Assembly (NCBI RefSeq): GCF_000150275.1
Contig: NW_002060952.1
Span: 394,482-458,481, forward strand
DNA from: Trichoplax adhaerens
Lineage: Eukaryota; Placozoa; Uniplacotomia; Trichoplacea; Trichoplacidae
DNA: 64,000 nucleotides
Direction: 5' to 3'
Made by a program: the position numbers and the translations under genes. A model generated the notes under the pieces. It was not told the origin of the DNA and searched no databases. It saw only the letters and a list, made by a program, of their open reading frames with translations. This document shows positions 14,277 to 26,273 of the stretch, in pieces (positions within the stretch are counted from its first letter, which is position 1; each line of letters opens with the position of its first letter).

Positions 14277-15187
14277 TTAGTCAGATTTAGTATGAGATGG
14301 AGTTGATTTTTTGTCAGATGTCTGATTTCTCTGTTTATCGCGAGATGTTTCCGAAGTGTTATTTCCTAAATCGAGTAAGTCAATGGGTGCCTCCAGTAAA
14401 CTATTTCGATCGGATTCTATTACCCAATTGGTTAATTTACCAATGCCATAGCCAAAGGCGGAAATAATGAATATCACACTGCCCTGAGCGATTAGGTTAT
14501 CTCGAAGCAACGGCTTTTGTAATATTCGACTGTCTATTATTACAATTATTATAGCTAAAACTAAAGATACAGCTAAGCAAAACAAGGGTCTTCTGCCTTC
14601 CTTGCGACGTTGCTCTTGCAAGGTATCCAATGATTGTTTCAAGCATTCTTCAATTTTCTATCACCGTAACAAAAATATACAAGGCGAGTTTATAATATCA
14701 TTGTTATTCAAAAATGATATATATTACTCCTTAATATTACAGCAGCAAGATCCAGTACAAATCTATTCGTCATTTACAGATACAGATCATTGCCTTGTAC
14801 TTGGAGTATCATGATGTCATTATTTTGCATTGGTAATAAGAATGTTACCTTTTTGCCCCTTGCATCTTTAGTCTTTTCAGCTGCAAGGCGGTAGCTGATC
14901 ACAGCGTTTTTGTAATGTTGAGCGCTATGTTCTATCTCAGCTTTCATAATATACCCATCAGGCTTATTTCGCGATCTTTGTATATATAATATAGCATCTT
15001 GAAGTGCTAAAGAATGATGCTCCATTTGTAAAAATACTTTGGATCTCTTTAAATACAAATGATATACAGCCGGCTGTATCTTGATTGCTTCGGTATAATG
15101 CAAAGCTGCTTCTATAGGTTTCTTCTCTTCCGCGGCAGCATCGCCTTTTTTTTCAGCTTCAACAGCCCGTTGTTCCCAAGACGACAT
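14277..15187 (-). CDS. TPR protein with two C-terminal transmembrane helices
   Basis: Exons 15187-14849 and 14657-14277 (phase-0 GT-AG intron of 191 bp) encode 239 residues. Residues about 8-109 hold three tetratricopeptide repeats; the first reads EAALHYTEAIKIQP, the usual TPR helix pattern. A basic linker (QEQRRKEGRR) leads into two hydrophobic helices at about 138-159 and 168-188, then a polar Ser/Thr/Lys tail. The layout suggests a membrane-anchored co-chaperone or docking factor with TPRs and both ends on the same side, but I do not recognise the family. The frame stays open upstream of the ATG at 15187 without another ATG, so that ATG is taken as the start unless an upstream exon is spliced in. 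The two-exon model is well supported by phase and splice sites. Confidence 0.75.
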
Positions 15188-15328
15188 GATTGCCTTTAAA
15201 ATATCAATGTCAAGTCGATCAATTGAAACTGACGATGAGTTCAATTCAAGCGGATAGACAATGCAGTATATCGATACAGAGCAGACAATATGATCGATTG
15301 TAAGAAACCTGTAAAATATCCACCTGAG

Positions 15329-15535
15329 TAGGCTATCAGAGGTAAAAATTTCACCAGTTGTAAGCTGAGGTATGATTGATTAATTAATTGGTATCCTGTA
15401 CGTAGTAGTGGCGTATCCCCGTAGGTAGACGTGGACAAGCGATGAATCCGGGTTCTAATTGAAGCCTCTACAACACCAACTTGACCAGGCTATCAGAGTC
15501 GAAAATTTCTACAGTTGTAAGCTGAGGTATGATCT
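15329..15535 (+). repeat. Direct repeat, two 47-48 bp copies
   Basis: 15329-15376 and 15488-15535 both run from AGGCTATCAGAG through TTGTAAGCTGAGGTATGAT, with a few mismatches in the middle. They lie 112 bp apart just upstream of the minus-strand TPR gene, so they may be part of its promoter region or a local duplication. Confidence 0.8.
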
Positions 15536-15825
15536 ATAAAGTGGTTTAATAGTATGTATGTATGTATCAGTGGATATAGAAGGAAGATTGAATAGAAAGT
15601 CAATGCTTGCAATAGGCTGGAAAAGTCGAGAAATGGACGTCGAAAGAAGGCCAAGAACTACAACGTTGCCAATTGCATCCACTGTCACTGCCGTCGTCCA
15701 GTTGACATGAGCAGGAAAGCTACTGTCTCATACCAGTCATAGATACAATAGACTACGCTAGCAGTAACGTTAGTATGCGCTATAGAGTTACTCCATCAAG
15801 GCACAGTTGGACACCGACATAAACG

Positions 15826-15881
15826 GTACTGTACCGTACCGTACCATATCGTACCGTACCATATCGTACCGTGCCGTGCCG
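15826..15881 (+). repeat. Short tandem repeat of GTACC / GTACCATATC units
   Basis: A run built from TACCGTACC, ATATCGTACC and GTGCC units. It is almost stop-free on both strands, which explains the small open frames overlapping it. Confidence 0.85.
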
Positions 15882-18800
15882 CGCTCTCTTCCAGTACTGC
15901 ATGCTCCTTTTCCAAACCGATCAATCAGCTCATACTGTACTCTACACATACGCATGTACTGTACACTGTACAGTACAGTATCCTATGCGGACATTTTTGG
16001 ACGGAATCCGGTCCATTTTTTATACAGTACTGTGTGTGGAAATAGTAAGCTCTGATGCTACATTGGTGAATATTAAAGTGTTGAACTTTATATTCAAGAA
16101 TTGAAAAGGAAAAAGATCGCGTTGATGGGTACAGTAGGTTACTATTCAGGAAAAGTTCTCGAAATACTTAAAATATGGAATATGTTTACTACTTCTCCCA
16201 GATTTTTAGATGGCAATGTATATCGAAATTATTGCTGTATGCCTTAACTATTCTGGCATAGACAGTAGTTCAATACTGGTGTAAGTATGGCATTTTTACC
16301 TTGGTTGAAGTCCTAGTTTTTCCCTTTTCCTTTATCGAAAGAGAAAAATAAACATGCTCTGTGTGGCTCATAAAGAATTCTCGACGATTGAAATGATATG
16401 AAAACACAATTTGAAGACCGAATTAGACAAATTTGGTATCAGTCTGTGATAAAGTGTCTTCTTTAAAATACAACAAGAACTACACTTTCTTGTAAACTTC
16501 ACTTTATTACATAACATTATCTTAGCCTTAAGCTTAGTTGGGGCTTCACTACACACTAAGTCCACAGTCCAAAGACTATCCTTGTGTAAACGTTGACATT
16601 TTTTTCGATTTGTGCTATCCTACAATGGGGTTAATTTCGAAATTTTTGATATAAAAAGTATTTAGTGATATTCAGTATGGTATACAGTAATAAGGTATGA
16701 CAATTTCAGCCAAGTATTCTAACAAATTTTCATTAACTGGCGGGATTTACTATACACTGTACAGTTGAGGGACTTTCAAGACTTAAACTTAGTCTTAGTA
16801 GCCCTTGGTACAGTTACTGCCGTCCGGACTCCGGTAGAGTTGCGTTGTGCTAGAATATGAGTAGATAACGTATACTTTACCAGAGACTTGGAAGAGAAAA
16901 TAGAGAATCATAAAAACTTCGAAATGACGTGGAAAATTGTTCAATTTTTTCATTTTCCCATGTGGCATTAGTATGGACAGATTCCTACTTTTAGGCTCAT
17001 GACATTAGAGAAGGATTTCTAAAAGAGAAGTCCCTGCATTACAATGTCAGAACGATGAAAATATGTGTAATAAGCTTGAAAAGAATCAGACTAAAACTGC
17101 AAGCAGTAGTAGGCTACCAAATAGAAATTCGTAATTGATTCAGTATTCTTAACGAGGTTCACTTTAGTGCTCAAGTTCTAGTATGGTATAGTTTCGGTGA
17201 ACTCTTTTAATTGTTGCGGCAAAATTTTACAGACAGAATTGATAACCATAATTTATAATTTAACCCCTTAGGTTAATAAGCGCAATTGTACATTAATTAA
17301 AATAAAAATCTATATCTTGAAGCAGAAAGCGCTCTAAGGAGTGGCGGTATCAAACGTCGATAATTACATAAGTGAAACAGAAAATTTATACTATATAAGC
17401 TCAGTAAAATGGATGAACCTTAAAGCTGCGTAGTCGTATTTTTACCATGATGCTATGGAATAGACTAACGGATTTTCAAACGTACGTGTACAGCATGCAA
17501 TATTTTAAAAGACTAGGTGTTCAAATGCAGTGTTGTAGAATAAAATCGCTCATTAAACAAAACATCACAAGCAAATACTAAATTATGGTTGGAATAATTG
17601 ATAAAATTCATTGTATACTTCAATCTTGATGTACAGAAGTATTTTTATTGACAGTGAAATTCAAAAACGCTACTCATTCTAATCGTTAAAAGAATCCTTC
17701 ATCAAATACCATGAATTCCGCTACGGTTTGTGCTTCATTGGAATCATTACAGCTCCAGCCTTACACAACTGTTTTTACTGTATTTTCGTTCATTTTGCCA
17801 GTGGTAAAAAAATAGAAAAGACCACAATCATAATACCCGTAGTATATGCATAATAAGTAAGATGGCAGCGCTAGCCGGAGGGGACTAGTGGTGTCAAGGA
17901 TATTACATTTAGGCGTTAGGATACTGAAGTCGAATGTTACTAATGGATAATTTAGAGACAATACCTGTAGCGATTACGTTGTCTAGGTTTTACTACTGTA
18001 ATATTCAACAGTAAAATTAAGTAGTAAACTATTTTTACCAACTAACTTTAGAAAATAATTTAATGATGAGTGACCGTTCTGTAGTAGGGGAAATATTAGT
18101 ACTGATTATACTAGTCAAGCTGCGAAGCGAGTGTTATGCTTACAAGTAATTTATCCTCCTTGACTTAAAATCAGTTTTGCTCATAACGTCGCTAACTCAA
18201 TGGATAGCACCGTATCAACAGATATCCCGAATAACATTGGCCTGCGTTAACCATAGCATTGAATATTTTGCTTTTACTATCTTTTTAAATCCATTGAGAA
18301 TGTAATGTTTAATGTTGCAGAAACTTGAATACCCATGTGCAATGGAGCGTTCAGTATCATTGATAAAAGTTTGAAAATATCCATGGTATTTTCAACTAGG
18401 TATTAATTTTATTTAACTTCGCCTTAAGCGTACCGTAGTGAAGTGGTTCCTGTGATAGTCTTATACATGCAAACATAGAGTAATTCGCTTGTGGTGGGTG
18501 TAAAATCGTAGAAGTAAAAGAAAGAAAAAGCTCTTTGGTAAACCAACAACCTTAATTACTATACAATGTACTGTACATACTGTATACCGTTAAAGGTCAC
18601 TTTAAACCAGAGTTTGATTATAATTCTTAGGACTCGACGATACAGTATCAAAGACCTCTCGCATCCATAGCATTAATCCATCATTGAGGCAGACAAGCAA
18701 TCTTCGCCGCTGTCTTGATTCAGTATTCACGCTATCGTTTGGCGATACGCCCGATTTTACAAGTATAGCTCATACGAGCTTTAGTAATATCGCTCTATGT

Positions 18801-21800
18801 ACATTACATTATAAATCTAAAAGCGCATCAACTTCAGTTCCATAAATCTATCGCGATTACTGTCTATGTAAGTAATAAATTAATCTCTGTTTGACTTCAA
18901 CATGGCCAATTGAACGTCATATTTGACGTATTTTGTACGTAAACGTTAAATTAGCCGCTATTTTACCACAAAATAATCTGTTGCCTGGGCCATAAGACCA
19001 GACTTAGACAATATTTGCTATTATGACCCACTCATCAATAAATAATAATATTTACAATTTCCATTATCAACATGTTACAATGCTGTTAGTATCGTAAATA
19101 CAGAATCTTATCATTTAGCAACTGAAATATACTTATGTAGAGGTATGTCCTAACAGAAGCCATTTATGTACTTAGAAAATCTATATGCAATTGATGATGT
19201 AGCTTATTATCGCTAAACTTAGCAGAAACTGCTAATAGTATATTTTGATAATGTAAATGTTACTCTATGTCTAATACTGTGACCCAAAATATTATTCTAG
19301 GCAAGAGAAATGGAAAAAGTAAGATAATGAAGAACTTGTTTTTGTAAGCTATTCTTCTATATAACTGAGGTCTTTTCATGATATAAATAGTAGCTATGGC
19401 TTTAACTTTATATCTAGGGTTATAGCAGGTTTTTGTTGCACTAAGACACAAGTTACTTAAAACTATGATTCTCTTAACAATAAATAGTATTTAAATTAAT
19501 CTTTCAATTATTCATACAATAACAATTTCCTTCATTTTAGCAAGAAATCAACCTACTATATTCTATGATATCGCATTTCAACAACCCCCTATACACTTTA
19601 TGAATTAATGTTGATATCATTATCGTAGCTAATTAAAACTATCAATCTCATCAATGTTCTAGAATTCTTCATTAAATAATATGTGAATATGTCAGTTAAT
19701 GCGGTCCATATTTAGTCGAACTTAACAAATTAAACTGTTAACGTTAACAATCTTGTAAGAACCGCATCATATGATCTTAAGGTGCATGTGAACACTTAAT
19801 AATACCAGAAAGGTAACATGTGTCTTCGTTTATGGCTGAATTGGTTTCAGTACGGATACGAATATAAAATTAAAATAGGGTTGTAAATTTTAATATTAAA
19901 AAATCTGCTCGAAAAGCATCCGTACACGACTTGTGTGGGGCCAATGGATGCGAATAAAATAAAGTCGTGTAGTGGATTATATAACGTAAAGATGTGTAGG
20001 CATGCAGTAGGTATAGGCTGATGATGATAGGACAGCTTAAGAACCGAATGTACTAGTTATTCTCAGTACTTTAAAGTCATGGCTGATGATCTATTAGCTG
20101 TCTCCAAGTAACAAAGTCCCGTACTCATATACGAATTTAAACGTAGTAGCAGTTAGCTATTACAAATCCTAAAGTGATCTATAAGGAAAATGATCCTCTG
20201 ACACATATAGCAATATAGGGATTTCCTTTTATGGAATCTACGGCATATTAGTGCTAACTATTTTATCGTAAATAACTAATTATGGTTTGCTCAGTTGTAG
20301 CAACTGACACAGGTTCGCTTATTAAGAGATTGAGGTTAACTATATAAGTAATAGGATAACTTATTCTGATGGGGTTCTTATGATTAGCGTGAACAAATTA
20401 GGAATAAAAAATTACAATACTCTATATAAACTCTCAAATTTAAGCATAAAATTAGCATTTCTTCATTCTCCTCAATCTCTTTCGTCTCATATCAGATCCA
20501 TCAATAAAATCAAATAGCAATTACCACCGGCAGCAGCACAGTCTGCACAGATCTCAGCAGACAGTGCAAATGCAATTATAACAGATTTGACGATTTAATC
20601 GTGAATTGATCACTTTAATTAATACTACAAGAAGAAACCTATCGGAATTTTTGCAAATTAATTCATCAAGTTCTTAACAACCAACAGTAATATTCCTATA
20701 ATCATGGTAGGTATTGACATAACTATAGTAGTAATATGAATCGCTTAGAGAAATATATTCTCTTGACTTACACATTGTTGCTAACATTCTCAGGCGTAAA
20801 CTTGAATACGATTTCAAGTTGTTTCTTTAAATCATGTTAGAGCGAAGTAAAACGGGAACAAGTTTATTTTGAATCATGAAATTATAGGTAGACGTCAAGT
20901 CTACAAACTAAAATTAAAATTTATCAACATCCGCAACAACAATCTTGATCGTATTGTACCTTTGTGTATATTTATTAATTCATCTATGTTAGCGATGACA
21001 CAGACTGATACTATGGTATCTAGTAGTCCATAGCTCTGATCAAATGTATAATTGTTACAGATGAGACATGTAACTTCATATCTATGCATCACTATAGGAA
21101 TATACTTATAATTATCCACTTACCTTCATATATAAAAATATTATTGACAAGGTATTAAAAATAATTCAATTCCTAATTAATTAATAACAATAACCTCAAT
21201 ATGAATTGGTCAGTGTAAATATGTTCAAGTAAGTAGAATGTGGTAAACTTTTTCATTCTATAGTTCCATAAAACTTGAAAAGAGGATTTTAATTGTAATT
21301 TTACAGTAAAATTAAATAAAAGGGCGAGTGTAATTGATCATAAGTACAGCAATATAGTTCTATTTCACTATATGTCTACTCTCTTGCTGCCATCTAAATC
21401 AATCATTCTTGCTTATGGATTATTATCATAATTAGGATTAAAGTGAAGTCTTGTATCCAATAGTTGACCTTTATAGAGCCACATATAAATTTGGTATAGT
21501 TTTTTGCTTTCATTGTCAAATGCTGTATAATTACGTTAAAAAAATAGATAAATTATTGATTATGAAGAAAATATTTTGATTCATATAACGCCAAATCCTA
21601 ATATTAATCCCTATTAGGGAAGTATTCAAAACTTTGAGATAGTCACTTATTACTAGTAATATTCATAATAAACTATTACCATGGTAAATAGGAAAGCCAC
21701 TTTGATATATTGCTAAACTTAATGTCGGATGAATGCAATACAGTTTTAAATAGACAGCATCACCTGTGCCATTTTATAACTAATAAATATCGCCTTCATC

Positions 21801-24800
21801 ATAGAATTTATTGCAAGACAATCTTCTATTTTCCTGTTCATTATTTCTCTCGCAAAATATAGCCCTATGAACGCTTGAAGAAAGAGCTCCAATTTAATTT
21901 TAGTTTCCGCTATTGTAAATAGGTTCTTGATCACAATAGCACGTAGTCATTTGTACTCGGAATATCCTTACGCTGAAATGGCGCCGATTTTCGATCATAA
22001 TCGAAAGGTCGTCTCTTTATGATAGGATAAATTCATTTAATACTAAATGAAATGATTGAAATGAATGATACGATATTTAATTATACTCACTTTCAAAGGG
22101 TATTATGAATGTAATTCATCAATACCGATATTTTTTTCAATTGATTTGAAATCAGTATGAGTATCTTTGATTAGATTTAAAAACATTTCAAGTAGAATAG
22201 TCGATTCTCTCTAACTACAGCAATCTATTCTTGGCGTTTAGACGTAATTGCATGTAGATTGATTTGAATGGCAGGTATAGACATATCACAAAGTCATAGT
22301 GATAATCATAATATCGTTGATAGACATCGTCTTGTCTTCAATGTCGCCTCTATTAAAAAATGTTCAAGTAATGTCAAATTAATTTGTCATTAAAGAATGT
22401 CAAGTTATCAAAAATTCTATCGTTTCCAATCATGGACATTACCCTTATTAATTATTCTTGTTTACATTTTTATGATGATAAATTCAACTAATAATACGAC
22501 CTGATAATCTTGGAAAAATGATAAAGTACGAGATTGTCAAATGTTACTACACCGACGATGGCTACTTTAAAATTAAAATTAGATCTTGATATCGATATGA
22601 AATGCTTTGCAATTATTTTGTAACATTTCTCCTTATAGTATAGACGTAATCTAAATTTTACCTTCTTTTAATTTACAGTACTCAAAATCTGATCTTGAGT
22701 AATGCATGCTAAAAGAGAGTATCTCTAGGATTAAATTTAAAACATTTATTATTTCATTCAATCATTTATTCATTTTATTCACAGATTGATGGAAAAATAG
22801 ATCATTCTTTAGATTTTTAATATTATCTCTAAGAAATTGTTTATGAAATGATTGACAATTATCTTTTCGCCAGTAAAATGATCAAAATTTCATCACATAC
22901 AGGACAGGTACTGTTAGCTTGTAATAAGCAAGAAATAAATAATACCCAATATTTAGTAGTATGTATCCTTTTAAAACTAGAGAAATAAATATAAATTTAT
23001 TAGTCAATTAAACGACTCATCATGATGAAAATTAAAACTATCATACCAAATTGTTTTATTATTTTAAGTTATCCACTATTATAAATATTTAAATGAGAGC
23101 ATATTCTGATAACAATCTTCGCGTATTACTCTTTCTTAAAGCTATTAAAGTTAAACAACGATTTATTAAGTGGCGGTCCTTCTCTATTTTTACATCAGTC
23201 TACGGAAGCTTGCGATATTGTAATACATTCTTTTGTCACCTTGTCTATAAAGACAGGTCGGTAAAAATAATTGACGTCAATAAACGAGTCTTTATTGTGT
23301 TCATAATATTAATTTCCTTTTTATTTTCTTGTTTGTTAAGTTTCTCCTAACTTACTCATTGAATGATCTCTCAATATCCATGAAAGAGATTTTTTCATTC
23401 TATGGTGATTCAACGCCTATGCTGTTTAATCAATGCTATGTAGAACTATAAACTATAAAATAGACGCCAACTGATTTAGAAATTACTCTCTGGAAAATTG
23501 ACATCAAAGACCACAAACTAAGAAGGTAAGAGAAAATATATAGTTGTCATTAAACTTTAGACATCAATTCCTGTACTACAAGCATGATTATTAGAAACTT
23601 CGTAAAGAAATTCTTTAACAGTATCATTCAATTTTGGGTAAATTCTACTTATTAAAAGAGTTTTACGTTCAAGACTAGAAAATTGTCGTCAATCTTGTAG
23701 CAGAATAAATCTTTATTAATTTATGCTATTATATTCAATATTCCGTTAAAACTGCTTTGCTAAAATAAATCAGTAATATATAAAATGGAAAACATAGCTT
23801 TATTTATAGTTACTTCTTACAATTTTAAAAAATTTTCTACTAGTTTTCCCGATAGAACTCGGAAATACGGTATTGGAGGGCTTATTTAAATCACGACTAC
23901 ACTTTACCATTTTCTTAATAATTCACAGAAACTTAATTGATACCTACAACATGAAATATTTTCTCTGAGTTATTCTATAATTATGATATAAAGCCTTTTG
24001 CGTTATCAAAAGCTTTAGCTTGCATTAATTTATGCCTACGGTATTAGCCGATCATAGCCCATTTTGATCGTCTATAACCAAATTTCTAAAATATTCAAGC
24101 CGTCGATATCGAACCAAAACAAAATACCAGCAAATTGCTTTAACTTTAAAAGATAATTTAGATTCCTTCGCTGATAATGAGATTATCTACTTGTAAGTTT
24201 GAAGCAAGCGTTATACAGTATACTGTACTGTACAATCGTTTCTTCAGCATAGGGATGCCTTTTAAAAGGATTTTAAATTTAGTACCCAATTGTAAGTGTT
24301 TACATCTTGGCAGGTAATTCATTAATTATAGAAATACGGTATCAACGTTACTGACTTGATTATACTGTACATCGTAAATTAAATAGACATAAACAGGATT
24401 TTATTAATTGTAACGGATATAATTAAATGGTCTTTACTTTGCACATCGGAAACTTCAGTTTTAATTTACATAAACGAATTTATCATTACCCTAGCAATGA
24501 TTTCTTAGTTAAGATGAAATGAAAAACTCGGAGACTTTTAAGCACCGTTATTACGTCAGCAATTGCTGGTATTGTTCTAAGCACCCTTTGATAAGTCAAT
24601 TTTTTATGTATTACAGTATTACAATAGCTTTCGATTTAGAAGCTTTAGAGAGGGTATATCAGTTTTTTAAATAAAAACTCTTTAGTATAAAACTGGTACT
24701 ATCCATCCTTAATTTATTCGTTTTCGTAAGAAGCTAAAATTAAACGTCTTTTCGAGTAAGTTAAAAATTTAAAGGTTTAAATTAAATCAATTAGAATTGA

Positions 24801-25636
24801 TGGAGGACAACCATCACTAGCTTTATATAAATTGTGTAGTATACGTATAAATAATCTGATTTATCATTACCCCTTTCCTCTAAAAAATGGAATCAAATTG
24901 TCCTCACCTATCAAAACATTCCGAACCATGTGTAGTGACTATATTATTATATATATTACTATAGGTTTCTTTTTTATTAATTACACCCTGTTTATGATTA
25001 AACAATGTATTTAATTTAAAACATGAATAGATTTATCATCTTTAACGATAGTGTAGTATTTATAAATAGAATGTTACTGCCCCCTTCATTAGTAGCCACC
25101 CAACTATCTGATTTTCAGATTTCTTCAATATTGTACGGATGCTTACTGTTAAATGAAGTATACTATAATTATAAATTGAGTCCATATATATATATATCTT
25201 ATACTGGTGAATTATCGGTATCAATTATTATATTAAGGAACAAATAAATAAATCGTCGGGCATTCAAAACATAGAGTGTAGATAGCTTTTGAGTAAAGTA
25301 GAAATCAACCATCTAGTTCCGATACAATTAAATAGGTTAATAGGTTTCTTAAAGTAATCTTGCAATTGTAAAATACATGTACGTATTATCTCACAATTTT
25401 ATAAGCCAGATAAGATAACAAGTTAAATTTGGATAAATCCTATTTCCATGTATGTTCGATCTTACAAGACATTTTGTGTCAAAATTGATATACGACCTTT
25501 TATAGTTATCTTCGTCTAACTTTAGTCTTTCGACAATTTTACTTTTAATTTAAAAATTACATTATAAATGGTGCATTTTCGCTAATAATAAGCGAAATGT
25601 GTCAGCTGAATAATTGCTTATTTATTATGAAGATAA

Positions 25637-26273
25637 NNNNNNNNNNNNNNNNNNNNNNNNNNNNNNNNNNNNNNNNNNNNNNNNNNNNNNNNNNNNNNNN
25701 NNNNNNNNNNNNNNNNNNNNNNNNNNNNNNNNNNNNNNNNNNNNNNNNNNNNNNNNNNNNNNNNNNNNNNNNNNNNNNNNNNNNNNNNNNNNNNNNNNNN
25801 NNNNNNNNNNNNNNNNNNNNNNNNNNNNNNNNNNNNNNNNNNNNNNNNNNNNNNNNNNNNNNNNNNNNNNNNNNNNNNNNNNNNNNNNNNNNNNNNNNNN
25901 NNNNNNNNNNNNNNNNNNNNNNNNNNNNNNNNNNNNNNNNNNNNNNNNNNNNNNNNNNNNNNNNNNNNNNNNNNNNNNNNNNNNNNNNNNNNNNNNNNNN
26001 NNNNNNNNNNNNNNNNNNNNNNNNNNNNNNNNNNNNNNNNNNNNNNNNNNNNNNNNNNNNNNNNNNNNNNNNNNNNNNNNNNNNNNNNNNNNNNNNNNNN
26101 NNNNNNNNNNNNNNNNNNNNNNNNNNNNNNNNNNNNNNNNNNNNNNNNNNNNNNNNNNNNNNNNNNNNNNNNNNNNNNNNNNNNNNNNNNNNNNNNNNNN
26201 NNNNNNNNNNNNNNNNNNNNNNNNNNNNNNNNNNNNNNNNNNNNNNNNNNNNNNNNNNNNNNNNNNNNNNNNN
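25637..26273. other. Assembly gap (637 N)
   Basis: Unsequenced. The right edge cuts an exon: 26274-26286 encodes Arg-Trp-Leu-Lys plus the first base of a phase-1 codon, which continues the CRAL-TRIO N-terminal region of the SEC14-like gene. The gap therefore probably holds that gene's start codon and promoter. Open frames running through the N are artefacts. Confidence 0.95.

Larger units (their letters stand above)
15188..25636. other. Long gene-poor stretch up to the assembly gap
   Basis: About 10.4 kb without a supported gene. It contains the 47 bp direct repeat at 15329-15535, the ACCGT-type tandem repeat at 15826-15881 and scattered short GTAC-rich palindromes (near 15955, 16755 and 24220). 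Open frames here are short and have no recognisable content. The 5' exons of the SEC14-like gene could in principle lie in its last part, but I found none before the gap. Confidence 0.5.

Noticed and set aside
15187-15244. Longer N-terminus for the TPR protein
   Set aside because: The upstream extension begins at TTG, not ATG; without a supported upstream exon the ATG at 15187 is the better start.
1-26000. Search by eye for tRNA, rRNA or other structured RNA genes
   Set aside because: No cloverleaf with A and B box spacing or rRNA-like conserved core could be recognised; a covariance-model scan would be needed to be sure.
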